Part shown: positions 1-7,252 of the stretch, piece by piece
Layout of the letters: every line of letters starts with the position of its first letter
Numbering within the stretch: the first letter of the stretch is position 1
NCBI GenBank assembly: GCA_965651815.1
Contig: CBFGTJ010000018.1
Span: 1 to 27,877, forward strand
Direction: 5' to 3'
Source of the DNA: CBFGTJ01 sp965651815
GTDB lineage: Bacteria > Actinomycetota > Acidimicrobiia > Acidimicrobiales > Microtrichaceae
DNA length: 27,877 bases
Notes under the pieces: generated by a model
Told to the model about the DNA's origin: nothing
The model's input: only the letters and a program-made list of their open reading frames with translations
Database searches by the model: none
Translations under genes and position numbers: made by a program

Positions 1-201
1 GCGTCGCAGTGCACCCCGCCGACCGCGCGGCCGGGCACGTCGATGCACGAGAAGGGCCTCGCGATCGACTTCACCTCGAACGGGTCGCTCATCACCTCAC
101 GATCCGACCCGGCGTTCATCTGGCTGTCGAACAACGCCCACCGCTTCGGGCTGTACAACCTGCCGTCGGAGCCGTGGCACTGGTCCACCAACGGCCACTG
201 A
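1..201 (+). CDS. VanY-type D-alanyl-D-alanine carboxypeptidase, C-terminal part (M15 peptidase)
   Basis: The last 66 codons of a gene that begins outside the window, read in frame 1 to the TGA at 199-201. The translation holds the two zinc-site motifs of peptidase family M15B: SMHEKGLAID (residues 14-23; SxHxxGxAxD, with H16 and D23 as expected zinc ligands) and EPWHW (residues 57-61; E57 catalytic base, H60 third ligand). In this family the enzyme trims the terminal D-Ala from peptidoglycan stem peptides outside the membrane. The catalytic half is intact. Any signal peptide or membrane anchor lies upstream and cannot be seen. The gene converges on the BI-1 gene, with 9 bases between the two stop codons. 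Confidence 0.88.
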   Translation, partial: ASQCTPPTARPGTSMHEKGLAIDFTSNGSLITSRSDPAFIWLSNNAHRFGLYNLPSEPWHWSTNGH

Positions 202-210
202 GCGGCGGGC

Positions 211-1107
211 CTACTCGCGGAGCTTGGCGAGCAGGCGCAGCATCTCGAGGTACAGCCACACGAGCGTGACGACGAGGCCGAACGCCGCGTACCAGTCCAT
301 GTACGCCGGCAGCTGGTTCTGCGACCCGCGCTCGATGAAGTCGAAGTCCAGGACGAGGTTCAGCGCCGCGATCACGACGACCACCACGCTGATCCCGATG
401 CCGAGCGGGGTGGCGTCGTGGAGGAACGACACGGTGCTGTCGGTGAACAGGCTGAACAGCCAGGCGCCCACGTAGAGCACGACCACCCCGAACGTCGCGG
501 CGATCACGCCCTTCACGAACCGTGGCGTGACCCGCAGGATCCGGAGCCCGTAGAGGGCCAACATCGCGAGGAAGACCCCGAAGGTCGCGACGATCGCCTG
601 CAGGACGATGCCGTTGAACTGGGCGTCGTAGAGGTGGGAGATCATGCCGAGCAGCACGCCCTCGGCGATCGAGTAGGGGATCGCGGTGAAGCGGGCGATC
701 CTCGGCACGAACGCGGTGACGATCGCGAGCAGGAACCCGATGCCGAGCGCGCCCCACAGCACGCCGGGGCGCTCCAGCGTCGCGAGGACCTCCGGCTCGC
801 CCGGTGCCGGCCACAGCGGGTTGGACCGCTCGCTGACCTGCGTCCAGCCCCACCAGCCGCCGAGGAGCACGAACGCGAACATCAGCAGCGTGGCGGAGGC
901 GACCCCGCCGAGCGACATCGTCCGCCCCTCGATGACGATCGGCCCCTGGGGCGCGGTGCGCGACCAGGCCGCCTGCTGGCCCGCGGTCGCGCCCTGGCCC
1001 ATGCGCTGCGCGGCCTCCCACTCCTCGGCAGGCGTCGGCCGTTCGCGCAGTGCCGTGCCGCCCTGCGGCTGGAAGGCCCTGTCGTTGAGGATCGGGTTGC
1101 GGGACAT
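211..1107 (-). CDS. Bax inhibitor-1/YccA family membrane protein
   Basis: A 298-residue integral membrane protein of the Bax inhibitor-1 (BI-1/YccA/YetJ) family. After a soluble 60-residue N-terminus rich in Gln and Ala there are about seven hydrophobic segments. The C-terminal signature LDFDFIERG, followed by the YMDWYAAFGLVVTLVWLYLE segment, is typical of bacterial BI-1 proteins; its acidic residues correspond to the pH-sensing di-aspartyl region of YetJ-type calcium-leak channels. A physiological role as a channel is inferred from family only. I chose ATG 1107 because GAGAGG lies 5 bases before it; the GTG at 1113 in the same frame sits on that ribosome site and is less likely. A -10-like TACCGT lies at 1134-1139, so the gene probably has its own promoter although the unknown gene upstream is only about 40 bases away. 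Confidence 0.92.
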   Translation of the reverse strand: MSRNPILNDRAFQPQGGTALRERPTPAEEWEAAQRMGQGATAGQQAAWSRTAPQGPIVIEGRTMSLGGVASATLLMFAFVLLGGWWGWTQVSERSNPLWPAPGEPEVLATLERPGVLWGALGIGFLLAIVTAFVPRIARFTAIPYSIAEGVLLGMISHLYDAQFNGIVLQAIVATFGVFLAMLALYGLRILRVTPRFVKGVIAATFGVVVLYVGAWLFSLFTDSTVSFLHDATPLGIGISVVVVVIAALNLVLDFDFIERGSQNQLPAYMDWYAAFGLVVTLVWLYLEMLRLLAKLRE

Positions 1108-1133
1108 GGCCACCTCTCACGCCGTTTCGGCCA

Positions 1134-1139
1134 ACGGTA
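1134..1139 (-). promoter_or_regulatory. -10 box of the BI-1 gene
   Basis: TACCGT on the minus strand, 26 bases before ATG 1107. It predicts a leader of about 20 bases that contains the GAGAGG ribosome site. No convincing -35 is visible. Confidence 0.4.
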
Positions 1140-1147
1140 CCGCCCGC

Positions 1148-2557
1148 TCAGCCCAGTCGGCGGGCGACCTCCGCGGCGACCGGTTGCTCGGCGGCCGCGG
1201 CGTGCGCGGCGGTCCGCGCCGCCGCCGCGAGGTACCAGATGCGGGCGGGGTGGCCCGAGGCGCCGAAGTCCTCGTGCATCGCCACCGCGTGCTTGATGCC
1301 GTGCAGCAGCATCCACTGGTCGCGCACGACTGCCGCGAACACCACCGCCCACGCCCGCTCGATCGCCGCGCCGTCGTCCACCGGCACCGCCGACGCGGCC
1401 TCCGCCGCCGCGTCGGGGTCGCCCCCGCGGATCGCGGCGACCATGTCCTCGAGCGCCTCGTCGTCGGAGTGTGGTGTGGAGAGCTCGCCGAGCGGGGCGA
1501 GGTGCAGCGCCCGTGGGCTCTCGGTCGAGCAGATCGCCAGCTCGTAGCGGGACTCGGGTGACGCCGCCCGCTCGAGGCAGCGGCGGACCGCGTTGGTCCC
1601 CGTGCCGCTGTGCAGCGCGCCGACGGGGCCGCGGTGGTCGAACGTCGTCGACGCGAAGCGTGCCGCGCCCACGAGCGACACCGCGTGGACGAGGTCCTCG
1701 GGGGCGAGCCCCTCGCTGAGCGACCCCATGAGCAGGGGGGTGAGGTCCTTCGGGTTGGTGCGGGCGATGCCCGTGGCGACGACCGAGACGCGCTCGAGGT
1801 CACCACGCGGCCCGACCCCTCCGCCCCGTTCGTCCGCCTCGATCGCGAGCGCCGCGGCGTCCGCGCGCCGGGACTCCGCACGGAGCGGGTCCTGGAGGTG
1901 GTTCCCGGCGTACCTGGCGGCGGCCCGGAACAGCACCGGGTCGAGCGGCGCACCGTCACCGACCCACGCCCGGAGCTGGGCGGGGTAGACCAGCTTGTGC
2001 TCGTTGAGGTGGTAGCCGGCCGCACCGGCGGACACGAGCGCCTGCTCCGCCCGGTCGGCGTCGGCGGCCACCGCCGAGAGCCAGCAGTGGTCCGCGAGGT
2101 CGCACTCGCCGGCGCCGGCGGCCTCGAGGAACCGCTCGACCGGGTCGCCCGACGCGTCGTCGGGGTCGTACCAGCCGAGCACGTGCGGGCCTTCGCGGTC
2201 GTCGTTCGCCCCGCCGCGGTAGGAGCCGACGGTGTACGCCACGTGCTGCACCGCGGCGGTCGCGGCGACGACCGGGTCGTCCGTGGGCACCGACGCGCAC
2301 GCCGCCGCGCCGAGCACCGAGTGCGTGACCAACCCGAGCGGCCCCCGGCCCTCGGTGCGGCAACGCCGCAGGCCCACCCACATGGCCGCCTCGCACAGCT
2401 CGCGCGGCGTGACGCCGTCGAGCAGGTGGTCCACCGCCCAGTCCACTCCGGCGGGGTGCACGGACTCGAACGGCGGACGAGCCCGCGCGGCGAGGTCCTC
2501 CAGCTCCACCGCGAGGTGGGGGAGCGACCATCGCCCTCGATCGAACGGGTCGTCCAT
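1148..2557 (-). CDS. Uncharacterised helical protein with an internal two-fold repeat
   Basis: A 469-residue soluble, Ala-rich, mainly helical protein that I cannot assign a function. It appears built from two related halves. LLDGVTPRELCEAAMWVG (residues 45-62) matches LSEGLAPEDLVHAVSLVG (280-297). Both are followed by a GP(L/V)G turn and a histidine block: THSVLGAAA around H79, and LHSGTGTNA around H316. Each half ends with a second histidine block: NEHKLVYPAQLRAW near H187, and LLHGIKHAVAMHEDF near H419-H423. The pattern (helix, FHAV-like block, then GHK-like block) recalls a conserved uncharacterised family I remember from Planctomycetes, a link from memory only. Paired histidines suggest a metal or cofactor site. 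Start ATG 2557 lacks a ribosome site, and a CATGAT hexamer 8 bases upstream suggests a leaderless message. It is divergent from the thioesterase at 2579. Confidence 0.8.
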   Translation of the reverse strand: MDDPFDRGRWSLPHLAVELEDLAARARPPFESVHPAGVDWAVDHLLDGVTPRELCEAAMWVGLRRCRTEGRGPLGLVTHSVLGAAACASVPTDDPVVAATAAVQHVAYTVGSYRGGANDDREGPHVLGWYDPDDASGDPVERFLEAAGAGECDLADHCWLSAVAADADRAEQALVSAGAAGYHLNEHKLVYPAQLRAWVGDGAPLDPVLFRAAARYAGNHLQDPLRAESRRADAAALAIEADERGGGVGPRGDLERVSVVATGIARTNPKDLTPLLMGSLSEGLAPEDLVHAVSLVGAARFASTTFDHRGPVGALHSGTGTNAVRRCLERAASPESRYELAICSTESPRALHLAPLGELSTPHSDDEALEDMVAAIRGGDPDAAAEAASAVPVDDGAAIERAWAVVFAAVVRDQWMLLHGIKHAVAMHEDFGASGHPARIWYLAAAARTAAHAAAAEQPVAAEVARRLG

Positions 2558-2578
2558 CGCGGACCATCATGTCAGGCC
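2558..2578. promoter_or_regulatory. Ultra-short divergent promoter region
   Basis: Only 21 bases separate ATG 2557 (minus) from ATG 2579 (plus). Two abutting -10-like hexamers lie in them: CATCAT (2565-2570, plus) and CATGAT (2566-2571, minus), each exactly 8 bases from its start codon. Neither gene has a ribosome site, so both transcripts are probably leaderless and any -35 elements lie inside the opposite coding region. Confidence 0.4.
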
Positions 2579-3418
2579 ATGACCCACGAGGATCCCCCGA
2601 CCCGCTTCGCGCGCGACACGGCGGTCGAACCGCTCGGTGAGGGCCGCTACCGGGCCCGCATGGACCGCAGCTGGTGGATCGTGAACGGCCCCAACGGGGG
2701 CTACGTCGCCGCCGTGCTGCTGCGCGCCGTCCTCGCCGAGGCCGGGGACGGGGGCCGGCGGCCACGCACGCTGCACGTGCAGTACCTCCGCCCGCCCGCG
2801 GAGGGCGACGTGGACGTGGGGGTCACGGTGGAGCGCGCCGGGCGGACCGTGACGAACCTCACGGTCCGCATGTTCCAGGAGGGGCGCCTCCTGGCGCTCG
2901 GGCTGGCGTCGCTCGCGGTCGACCGGGACGCACCCGTCGCCTACGACGAGGACCCCGGGCTGCCGACGCTGCCCGACGGTCGCCCGGTGCCGCGCCCCGA
3001 GGAGGTGCCGCACGTGGAGGTCGACCCGGAGCGGGACGTGCCGATGCGCGGCCACTACGACCTGCGGTGGGTGCTGGGCGACCTGCCGTTCCGCCCCGGC
3101 CCGACCGGCGAGGCGAGGGCCCGCTGCGGCGGGTGGCTGCGGCCCGCCGAGCCCGAGCCGGTCGACGAGGTGGTGCTCACCGCGATGTCGGACGCGTGGA
3201 TGCCGCCGATCTTCTGCCGGGTCGACCACCCGCTCGCCGTCCCGACCATCGACCTCACCGTCCACTACCGGGGCCTGCCCGCGGACCCGCAGGACCACTG
3301 CTTCGTCGAGTTCGCCGCCCCGGTGGCCCGCGACGGGTACCTCGTCGAGCACGGCCGGATCCTCGCCCGGGACGGCACGCTGCTCGTCGAGTCCCGCCAG
3401 CTCGCGGTGGTGGCGTGA
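2579..3418 (+). CDS. Acyl-CoA thioesterase, double-hotdog (TesB/4HBT_3-like)
   Basis: A 279-residue thioesterase-superfamily protein expected to hydrolyse acyl-CoA to free acid and CoA. The N-terminal hotdog (about residues 10-115) carries the family signature DRSWWIVNGPNGGYVAAVLLRA followed by RTLHVQYLRPPAEGDVDVGVTVERAGRTV. The C-terminal hotdog (about 150-275) ends LVEHGRILARDGTLLVESRQLAVV. Length and two-domain layout match the actinobacterial thioesterases annotated near TesB. I chose ATG 2579 because the residues just after it (FARDTAVEPLGEGRYRARMDR) are part of the conserved N-terminus. There is no ribosome site; see the divergent promoter. Substrate chain length cannot be read from sequence. 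A second member of the superfamily lies at 12585. Confidence 0.88.
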   Translation: MTHEDPPTRFARDTAVEPLGEGRYRARMDRSWWIVNGPNGGYVAAVLLRAVLAEAGDGGRRPRTLHVQYLRPPAEGDVDVGVTVERAGRTVTNLTVRMFQEGRLLALGLASLAVDRDAPVAYDEDPGLPTLPDGRPVPRPEEVPHVEVDPERDVPMRGHYDLRWVLGDLPFRPGPTGEARARCGGWLRPAEPEPVDEVVLTAMSDAWMPPIFCRVDHPLAVPTIDLTVHYRGLPADPQDHCFVEFAAPVARDGYLVEHGRILARDGTLLVESRQLAVVA

Positions 3419-3447
3419 GCGGCGGTCCGGCCGGCACCACCGGGGCC

Positions 3448-3453
3448 TATCCT
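3448..3453 (+). promoter_or_regulatory. -10 box of the PhoU/TrkA-C gene
   Basis: TATCCT, 38 bases before ATG 3492 and 30 bases after the stop of the thioesterase gene. It predicts a leader of about 30 bases that includes GGGAGCGAGG as a weak ribosome site. Confidence 0.4.
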
Positions 3454-3491
3454 GACGGTGCTGGCCGCGGGAGCGAGGTGTCCGAGCCCTG

Positions 3492-4733
3492 ATGGAAGAC
3501 CGACCACGAAGTCTGCGGGCCATGCTCGCCGAGGCGAAGGACTCCTCGGAGATCATGGTCGACCTCGCCTACGCGGCGGTGTACTTCAACGACCCGGGCA
3601 TGGCGACCGAGGTGGCCGAGCTCGAGGAGCGCATGAACGACCTCGTCCAGGACATGCGCGCCGTGTGCATCCTGGCCGTCCGCCGCCCGGCCGAGGCCGA
3701 CGGCATGGCGTCGGTGCTGCAGATCATCTCGGCGATCGAGGGGATCGCCAACACCGCCGTCGACGTCACCCGGATCGTGACGCACCGGCTCGGCATCCCG
3801 CGCGAGCTCATCGTCGACCTGTCCAAGGCGGAGGAGGTCTCGCACCGGGTGTGGGTGCGCGAGGGCTCCCACATGGCGCACCGCCCGCTCAAGGACCTCG
3901 AGATCCCGGTGCAGTGCGGCATGCGCGTCGTCGCGATCCGCCGGGAGCGCGCCTGGATGATCGAGGAGGTCGACGGCAACCTCGTGCTGCTGCCGGGCGA
4001 CGTGCTGTTCCTGCGCGGCGCGCCTGCCGGCATCGCTCGCCTGCACGAGCTCGCCGCCGCGCCCACCTGGGACCCGCCCGAGGAGGCACCCGGCGGTGCG
4101 CTGACCGACCTCGAGCGCGCGGTCGACGTGCTCGTCGAGATGAAGAACGTCTCGGAGACCGCGGTCGGCCTCGCCTACTCGGCGCTGGCGCTGCAGGACG
4201 CCGGCCTCGCCGCGGAGGTGCGCCACCTCGCCGAGCGCCTCGACGAGATGAAGGACCACCTGCAGCTGTGGGTGCTGCGCGCCGCGAAGGAGGACGTCGA
4301 CCCCTCGCCGCTGCGCGGGCTGCTGCAGCTCGCCACGGCGGCCCAGGGGCTCGGCAACCAGGCCCACCAGATGGTCTGGCTCCTCAGCGACGACCGGGGC
4401 TTCCACCCGATCGTGAAGGTCGCGCTCGGGGAGACCGACGACGTCGCGGTCCAGCTGCCCGTCGGCGCGGGTTCCGCCGTCGACGGCCGCTCGCTCGCCG
4501 AGCTGCAGCTCGACATCGAACCCGGGTTCCACGTGCTCGCCATCCGGCGCGACAACCGGTACCGCTACCGGCCGAGGGGCTTCGCGGTGCTGCGTCACGG
4601 CGACGAGATCATCGCCACCGGCCCCCAGGAGGGCCACGCCCGGCTCGCGGAGCTGTGCGGGTGGTCGGTGGTCGAGGACGAGGACGACCCCACCAGCGAG
4701 TTCTCGCTGGTGCCCCTCTCCGCCTCGCGCTGA
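3492..4733 (+). CDS. PhoU/TrkA-C domain protein, duplicated (COG3273-like)
   Basis: A 413-residue soluble protein with a tandem architecture: PhoU-like helical domain (about 5-105), TrkA-C/RCK-C domain (about 116-188), second PhoU-like domain (about 205-300), second TrkA-C domain (about 312-388). The TrkA-C copies are recognisable from DLEIPVQCGMRVVAIRRERAW...LLPGDVLFLRG and LDIEPGFHVLAIRRDNRYRYRP...LRHGDEIIATG. The paired PhoU copies share SSEIMVDLAYAAVYFND and VSETAVGLAYSALALQD. RCK-C domains bind small ligands and gate cation transporters, and proteins with this layout are thought to regulate ion transport. There is no membrane segment or Rossmann RCK-N domain, and no transporter gene lies beside it, so the partner is unknown. 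Its stop codon forms one end of a palindromic terminator shared with the SPFH gene. Confidence 0.85.
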   Translation: MEDRPRSLRAMLAEAKDSSEIMVDLAYAAVYFNDPGMATEVAELEERMNDLVQDMRAVCILAVRRPAEADGMASVLQIISAIEGIANTAVDVTRIVTHRLGIPRELIVDLSKAEEVSHRVWVREGSHMAHRPLKDLEIPVQCGMRVVAIRRERAWMIEEVDGNLVLLPGDVLFLRGAPAGIARLHELAAAPTWDPPEEAPGGALTDLERAVDVLVEMKNVSETAVGLAYSALALQDAGLAAEVRHLAERLDEMKDHLQLWVLRAAKEDVDPSPLRGLLQLATAAQGLGNQAHQMVWLLSDDRGFHPIVKVALGETDDVAVQLPVGAGSAVDGRSLAELQLDIEPGFHVLAIRRDNRYRYRPRGFAVLRHGDEIIATGPQEGHARLAELCGWSVVEDEDDPTSEFSLVPLSASR

Positions 4734-4754
4734 GCGCCCAGTCCTGGGCGCTCA
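4731..4754. terminator. Bidirectional palindromic terminator built from two stop codons
   Basis: A perfect 10-bp inverted repeat: TGAGCGCCCA at 4731-4740 and TGGGCGCTCA at 4745-4754, with a GTCC loop. The first three bases are the stop of the PhoU/TrkA-C gene, and the last three are the complement of the SPFH stop. There is no T-run, as is common for actinobacterial terminators. Confidence 0.7.
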
Positions 4755-4765
4755 GTCCTGGGCGC
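4739..4765. repeat. Tandem 14-base repeat
   Basis: CAGTCCTGGGCGC occurs at 4739-4751 and again at 4753-4765 (period 14). The first copy lies in the terminator hairpin and the second encodes the last residues of the SPFH protein (GAQD). A local duplication probably created or reshaped this junction. Confidence 0.7.
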
Positions 4766-5834
4766 CGGACTCCGCGGCCCTGGCGACCCGCGCGGCCGCC
4801 TCCGCGACCTCCGGCGGCACCGGCGGCGGTTCGGGGACCTCGGGGACCAGCGACCGCTCCCGCCGGGGCGCGCCGTCGTCCTGCGGGTCGTCGCCCGCGC
4901 CACGGAAGAGCTCGGCGATCCCCGCGAGCGACCCGTAGAGGCCGCCCGTGTCGAGCGGCAGGTAGATCTTGGTCGCCCGACCGTCCGCGATGCCCTGGAG
5001 CGCCTCGAGGTACTTGATGGCGATGAGGTCGTTGGTGGGGCCGCCTTCGTGGATCGCCTGGAACACGGTCCGGGTGGCGTTCGCCTCGCCCTGGGCGACC
5101 GTCTCGAACCGGTAGCGCTCGGCGTTGGCGAGCGTCTGGACCGCCTCGGCCTGGCCCTGCGCCTCGAGCACCTGGCGCTGCTTGACGCCCTCCGCGGTGA
5201 GGATCGCCGCCTGCTTCTCGCCCTCGGCCTTCATGATCGCCGCCTCGCGGAACCCGTCCGCGGTGGTGACCTGCGCCCGGCGGTTCCGCTCGGCCTTCAT
5301 CTGCTCGTGCATGGCCGACATCACGTCCGGCGGCGGGTCGATGCGCTGGATCTCCACCCGTCCGACGCGCACCCCCCACTTGTCGGTGGCGTCGTCGAGG
5401 ATCTGCCGCAGCTCGGTGTTGAGCTTGTCGCGGCTGGTCAGCGCCTCGTCCAGGCTCATGTCGCCGATGACGTTCCGCAGGTTCGTCTGGGCGAGCTTCG
5501 TCACCGCGAGGAAGAAGTTGGCGATGTTGTACATGAGCCGCTGGGGGTCGGTCGGCTCGTAGTAGATGACCGCGTCGACCGAGACGATCACGTTGTCGGA
5601 GGTGATGACCTCCTGCGGCGGCACGTCCACGACCTGCTCGCGCATGTCCACCAGCGTCATCTTCTGGATGAACGGGACGATGAGGTGCAGCCCGGAGGCC
5701 TTCGTCTCCTTGTACTTGCCCAGCTGCTCGATGATGCCCCGCTGGTACGGCCGCACGATGCGCACGCTCGAGATGACGACGATCACGAGCAGCACGACGA
5801 GTGCCGCGAGGACGATGCCGATGGCGGTGCTCAC
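4752..5834 (-). CDS. SPFH/stomatin-like membrane protein (QmcA-like)
   Basis: A 360-residue SPFH/band-7 protein. One N-terminal membrane segment (about residues 4-22) is followed by VRIVRPYQRGIIEQLGKYKE and the SPFH domain (VDMREQVVDVPPQEVITSDNVIVSVDAVIYYEP). A long charged coiled-coil helix rich in Ala and Glu follows (about 175-250, NRRAQVTTADGFREAAIMKAEGEKQAAIL), then an acidic, Pro-rich tail. Family members oligomerise into membrane microdomain scaffolds. GTG 5834 overlaps the NfeD stop (GTGA, 5831-5834) and has AGGGA upstream, so the pair is translationally coupled. NfeD with stomatin-type SPFH is a widely conserved operon, consistent with a functional complex. Read-through upstream of the GTG in this frame belongs to the NfeD coding region and is not used. 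Confidence 0.93.
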   Translation of the reverse strand: MSTAIGIVLAALVVLLVIVVISSVRIVRPYQRGIIEQLGKYKETKASGLHLIVPFIQKMTLVDMREQVVDVPPQEVITSDNVIVSVDAVIYYEPTDPQRLMYNIANFFLAVTKLAQTNLRNVIGDMSLDEALTSRDKLNTELRQILDDATDKWGVRVGRVEIQRIDPPPDVMSAMHEQMKAERNRRAQVTTADGFREAAIMKAEGEKQAAILTAEGVKQRQVLEAQGQAEAVQTLANAERYRFETVAQGEANATRTVFQAIHEGGPTNDLIAIKYLEALQGIADGRATKIYLPLDTGGLYGSLAGIAELFRGAGDDPQDDGAPRRERSLVPEVPEPPPVPPEVAEAAARVARAAESGAQD

Positions 5835-6307
5835 GAGTGGGTCCCTTCCCTGTTGCCGATCGATTCGAGGTGGTCGGCCACCACGAGGACGCGGGTGCCG
5901 CGGACCTCGACGACCTTGACGGTGGTCCCCGGCGGGAGCACCGCGTCGTCCGCGGCCTGCGCGCGCCACTCCTCCCGGTCGATGCGGACCATGCCGGTGT
6001 CGCCGGCGGGGATGTGCTCGAGGACGATCCCCTGGGCTCCGAGGAGGCGGTCGGCGCCGACCCCGTCCTCGGGGCCGACGGCGTTGAGGCGGCGCGACAG
6101 CGGGCGCAGCCCGATGAAGAACGCGAGCGAGGCGAGGGCGAACACGACGACCTGCCAGATCGGGTCCAGGCCGAACGCCCCGGTGAGCGCCGCGACCCCG
6201 GCGCCGAGGCCGAACGGGAGCAGCACGAAGCCGGGCGTCACGATCTCCAGCGCGCTCAGCGCGACGGCTGCGACGACGAAGATGACCGCCATGGTGCCCG
6301 AGTCCAC
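5831..6307 (-). CDS. NfeD-family membrane protein (short form)
   Basis: A 158-residue protein with two to three N-terminal membrane segments (about residues 6-80, VIFVVAAVALSALEIVTPGFVLLPFGLGAGVAALTG, then WQVVVFALASLAFFIGLRPL). A C-terminal OB-fold domain follows (about 85-155, GAQGIVLEHIPAGDTGMVRIDREEWRAQA...GTTVKVVEVRGTRVLVV). This is the short NfeD1b form without the protease domain. It is the usual partner of the downstream SPFH protein, with which it overlaps by four bases. GTG 6307 is preferred over ATG 6292 because TAGGTT stands 6 bases in front of it and no ribosome site exists, which fits a leaderless start. It is divergent from mca. Confidence 0.9.
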   Translation of the reverse strand: MDSGTMAVIFVVAAVALSALEIVTPGFVLLPFGLGAGVAALTGAFGLDPIWQVVVFALASLAFFIGLRPLSRRLNAVGPEDGVGADRLLGAQGIVLEHIPAGDTGMVRIDREEWRAQAADDAVLPPGTTVKVVEVRGTRVLVVADHLESIGNREGTHS

Positions 6308-6313
6308 GGCCCC

Positions 6314-6319
6314 AACCTA
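6314..6319 (-). promoter_or_regulatory. -10 box of the NfeD-SPFH operon (leaderless)
   Basis: TAGGTT on the minus strand, 6 bases before GTG 6307. Confidence 0.4.
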
Positions 6320-6348
6320 CCGGGGGAAACGGCCCGATCGGGCGGAAC

Positions 6349-6354
6349 TAACCT
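6349..6354 (+). promoter_or_regulatory. -10 box of mca (leaderless)
   Basis: TAACCT, 7 bases before GTG 6362. No ribosome site is present, so transcription probably starts at the start codon. Confidence 0.5.
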
Positions 6355-6361
6355 CGGCCCG

Positions 6362-7252
6362 GTGAGCGCCGACCTGGAGCCAGCCCCGTACCCGCTCCGG
6401 CTCCTCACGGTGCACGCCCACCCCGACGACGAGTCCTCGAAGGGTGCGGCGACCGTGGCGAAGTACCGGGCCGAGGGCATCCCCGCGACGCTGGTGTGCT
6501 GCACCGGTGGCGAGGCGGGCGACATCCTCAACCCGGCGATGGACCGCCCGGAGATCCGGGAGCGCCTGCCCGAGGTGCGCCTCGAGGAGCTCGCGGAGGC
6601 GACCCGGATCATCGGGTACGAGACCGTCGAGCTGCTCGGCTACCGCGACTCGGGCATGCCCGACACGCCCGAGAACGAGCACCCCGACAACTTCTGGAAC
6701 GCGCCGCTCGACGAGGCGGTCGGCAAGCTCGTGCGGATCATCCGCCGTGACCGCCCGCAGGTGATCGTCACCTACGGCGACGACCAGCGGCACTACGCGC
6801 ACCCGGACCACCTGAAGGTGCACGACATCACGCTGCCCGCGTTCGACCGGGCGGCGGACCCCGCGTGGTACCCCGAGGCGGGTCCGCCGTGGCAGCCGCT
6901 CAAGCTCTACTACTCCGAGTGGTCCCGCCAGCGGATCCTGAGCCTGCACGCGAAGTACCTCGAGTTGGGCCTGGAGTCGCCGTACGCGGACTGGATCGAG
7001 CGCATCCGCTCGGACGACCGGCCGGACCGCATCACCACCCGGGTCGACATCCGCGACTTCTACGAGGTGCGGGAGAAGGCGCTGCGTGCGCACGCCACGC
7101 AGGTCGACCCCGAGGAGTCCTTCTGGTTCGGACTCCCGACCGAGGTCGCCCGCGACGCGCACCCGTGGGACGACTACGTGCTCGCACGTTCGCTGGTGCC
7201 CACCGAGATCCCCGAGGACGACCTGTTCGCCGGGGTCCCCGGGCGGGGGTGA
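6362..7252 (+). CDS. mca: Mycothiol S-conjugate amidase
   Basis: A 296-residue LmbE/PIG-L metalloamidase. Mca cleaves mycothiol S-conjugates to a mercapturic acid (N-acetylcysteine conjugate), which is exported, and GlcN-Ins, which is recycled to mycothiol. Zinc motifs are visible: AHPDDE (residues 19-24) and HPDH (147-150). CTGGEAGDILNPAMDRPEI and LHAKYLELGLESPYADW are characteristic of Mca rather than of the paralogue MshB, and so is the length. GTG 6362 is chosen because the conserved LRLLTVHAHPDDE strand follows shortly after it and a TAACCT box precedes it by 7 bases. The TGA overlaps the next start (GTGA, 7249-7252), coupling it to the GNAT gene. Its presence implies that the host makes mycothiol. 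Confidence 0.93.
   Translation: MSADLEPAPYPLRLLTVHAHPDDESSKGAATVAKYRAEGIPATLVCCTGGEAGDILNPAMDRPEIRERLPEVRLEELAEATRIIGYETVELLGYRDSGMPDTPENEHPDNFWNAPLDEAVGKLVRIIRRDRPQVIVTYGDDQRHYAHPDHLKVHDITLPAFDRAADPAWYPEAGPPWQPLKLYYSEWSRQRILSLHAKYLELGLESPYADWIERIRSDDRPDRITTRVDIRDFYEVREKALRAHATQVDPEESFWFGLPTEVARDAHPWDDYVLARSLVPTEIPEDDLFAGVPGRG

Noticed and set aside
1107..1113. GTG 1113 as the start of the BI-1 gene
   Set aside because: It overlaps the ribosome site GAGAGG; ATG 1107 has the correct spacing.
1610..3418. Long frame reading upstream of the thioesterase
   Set aside because: The part before ATG 2579 lies antisense to the unknown repeat protein and has Arg/Val/Gly-rich shadow composition without a domain.
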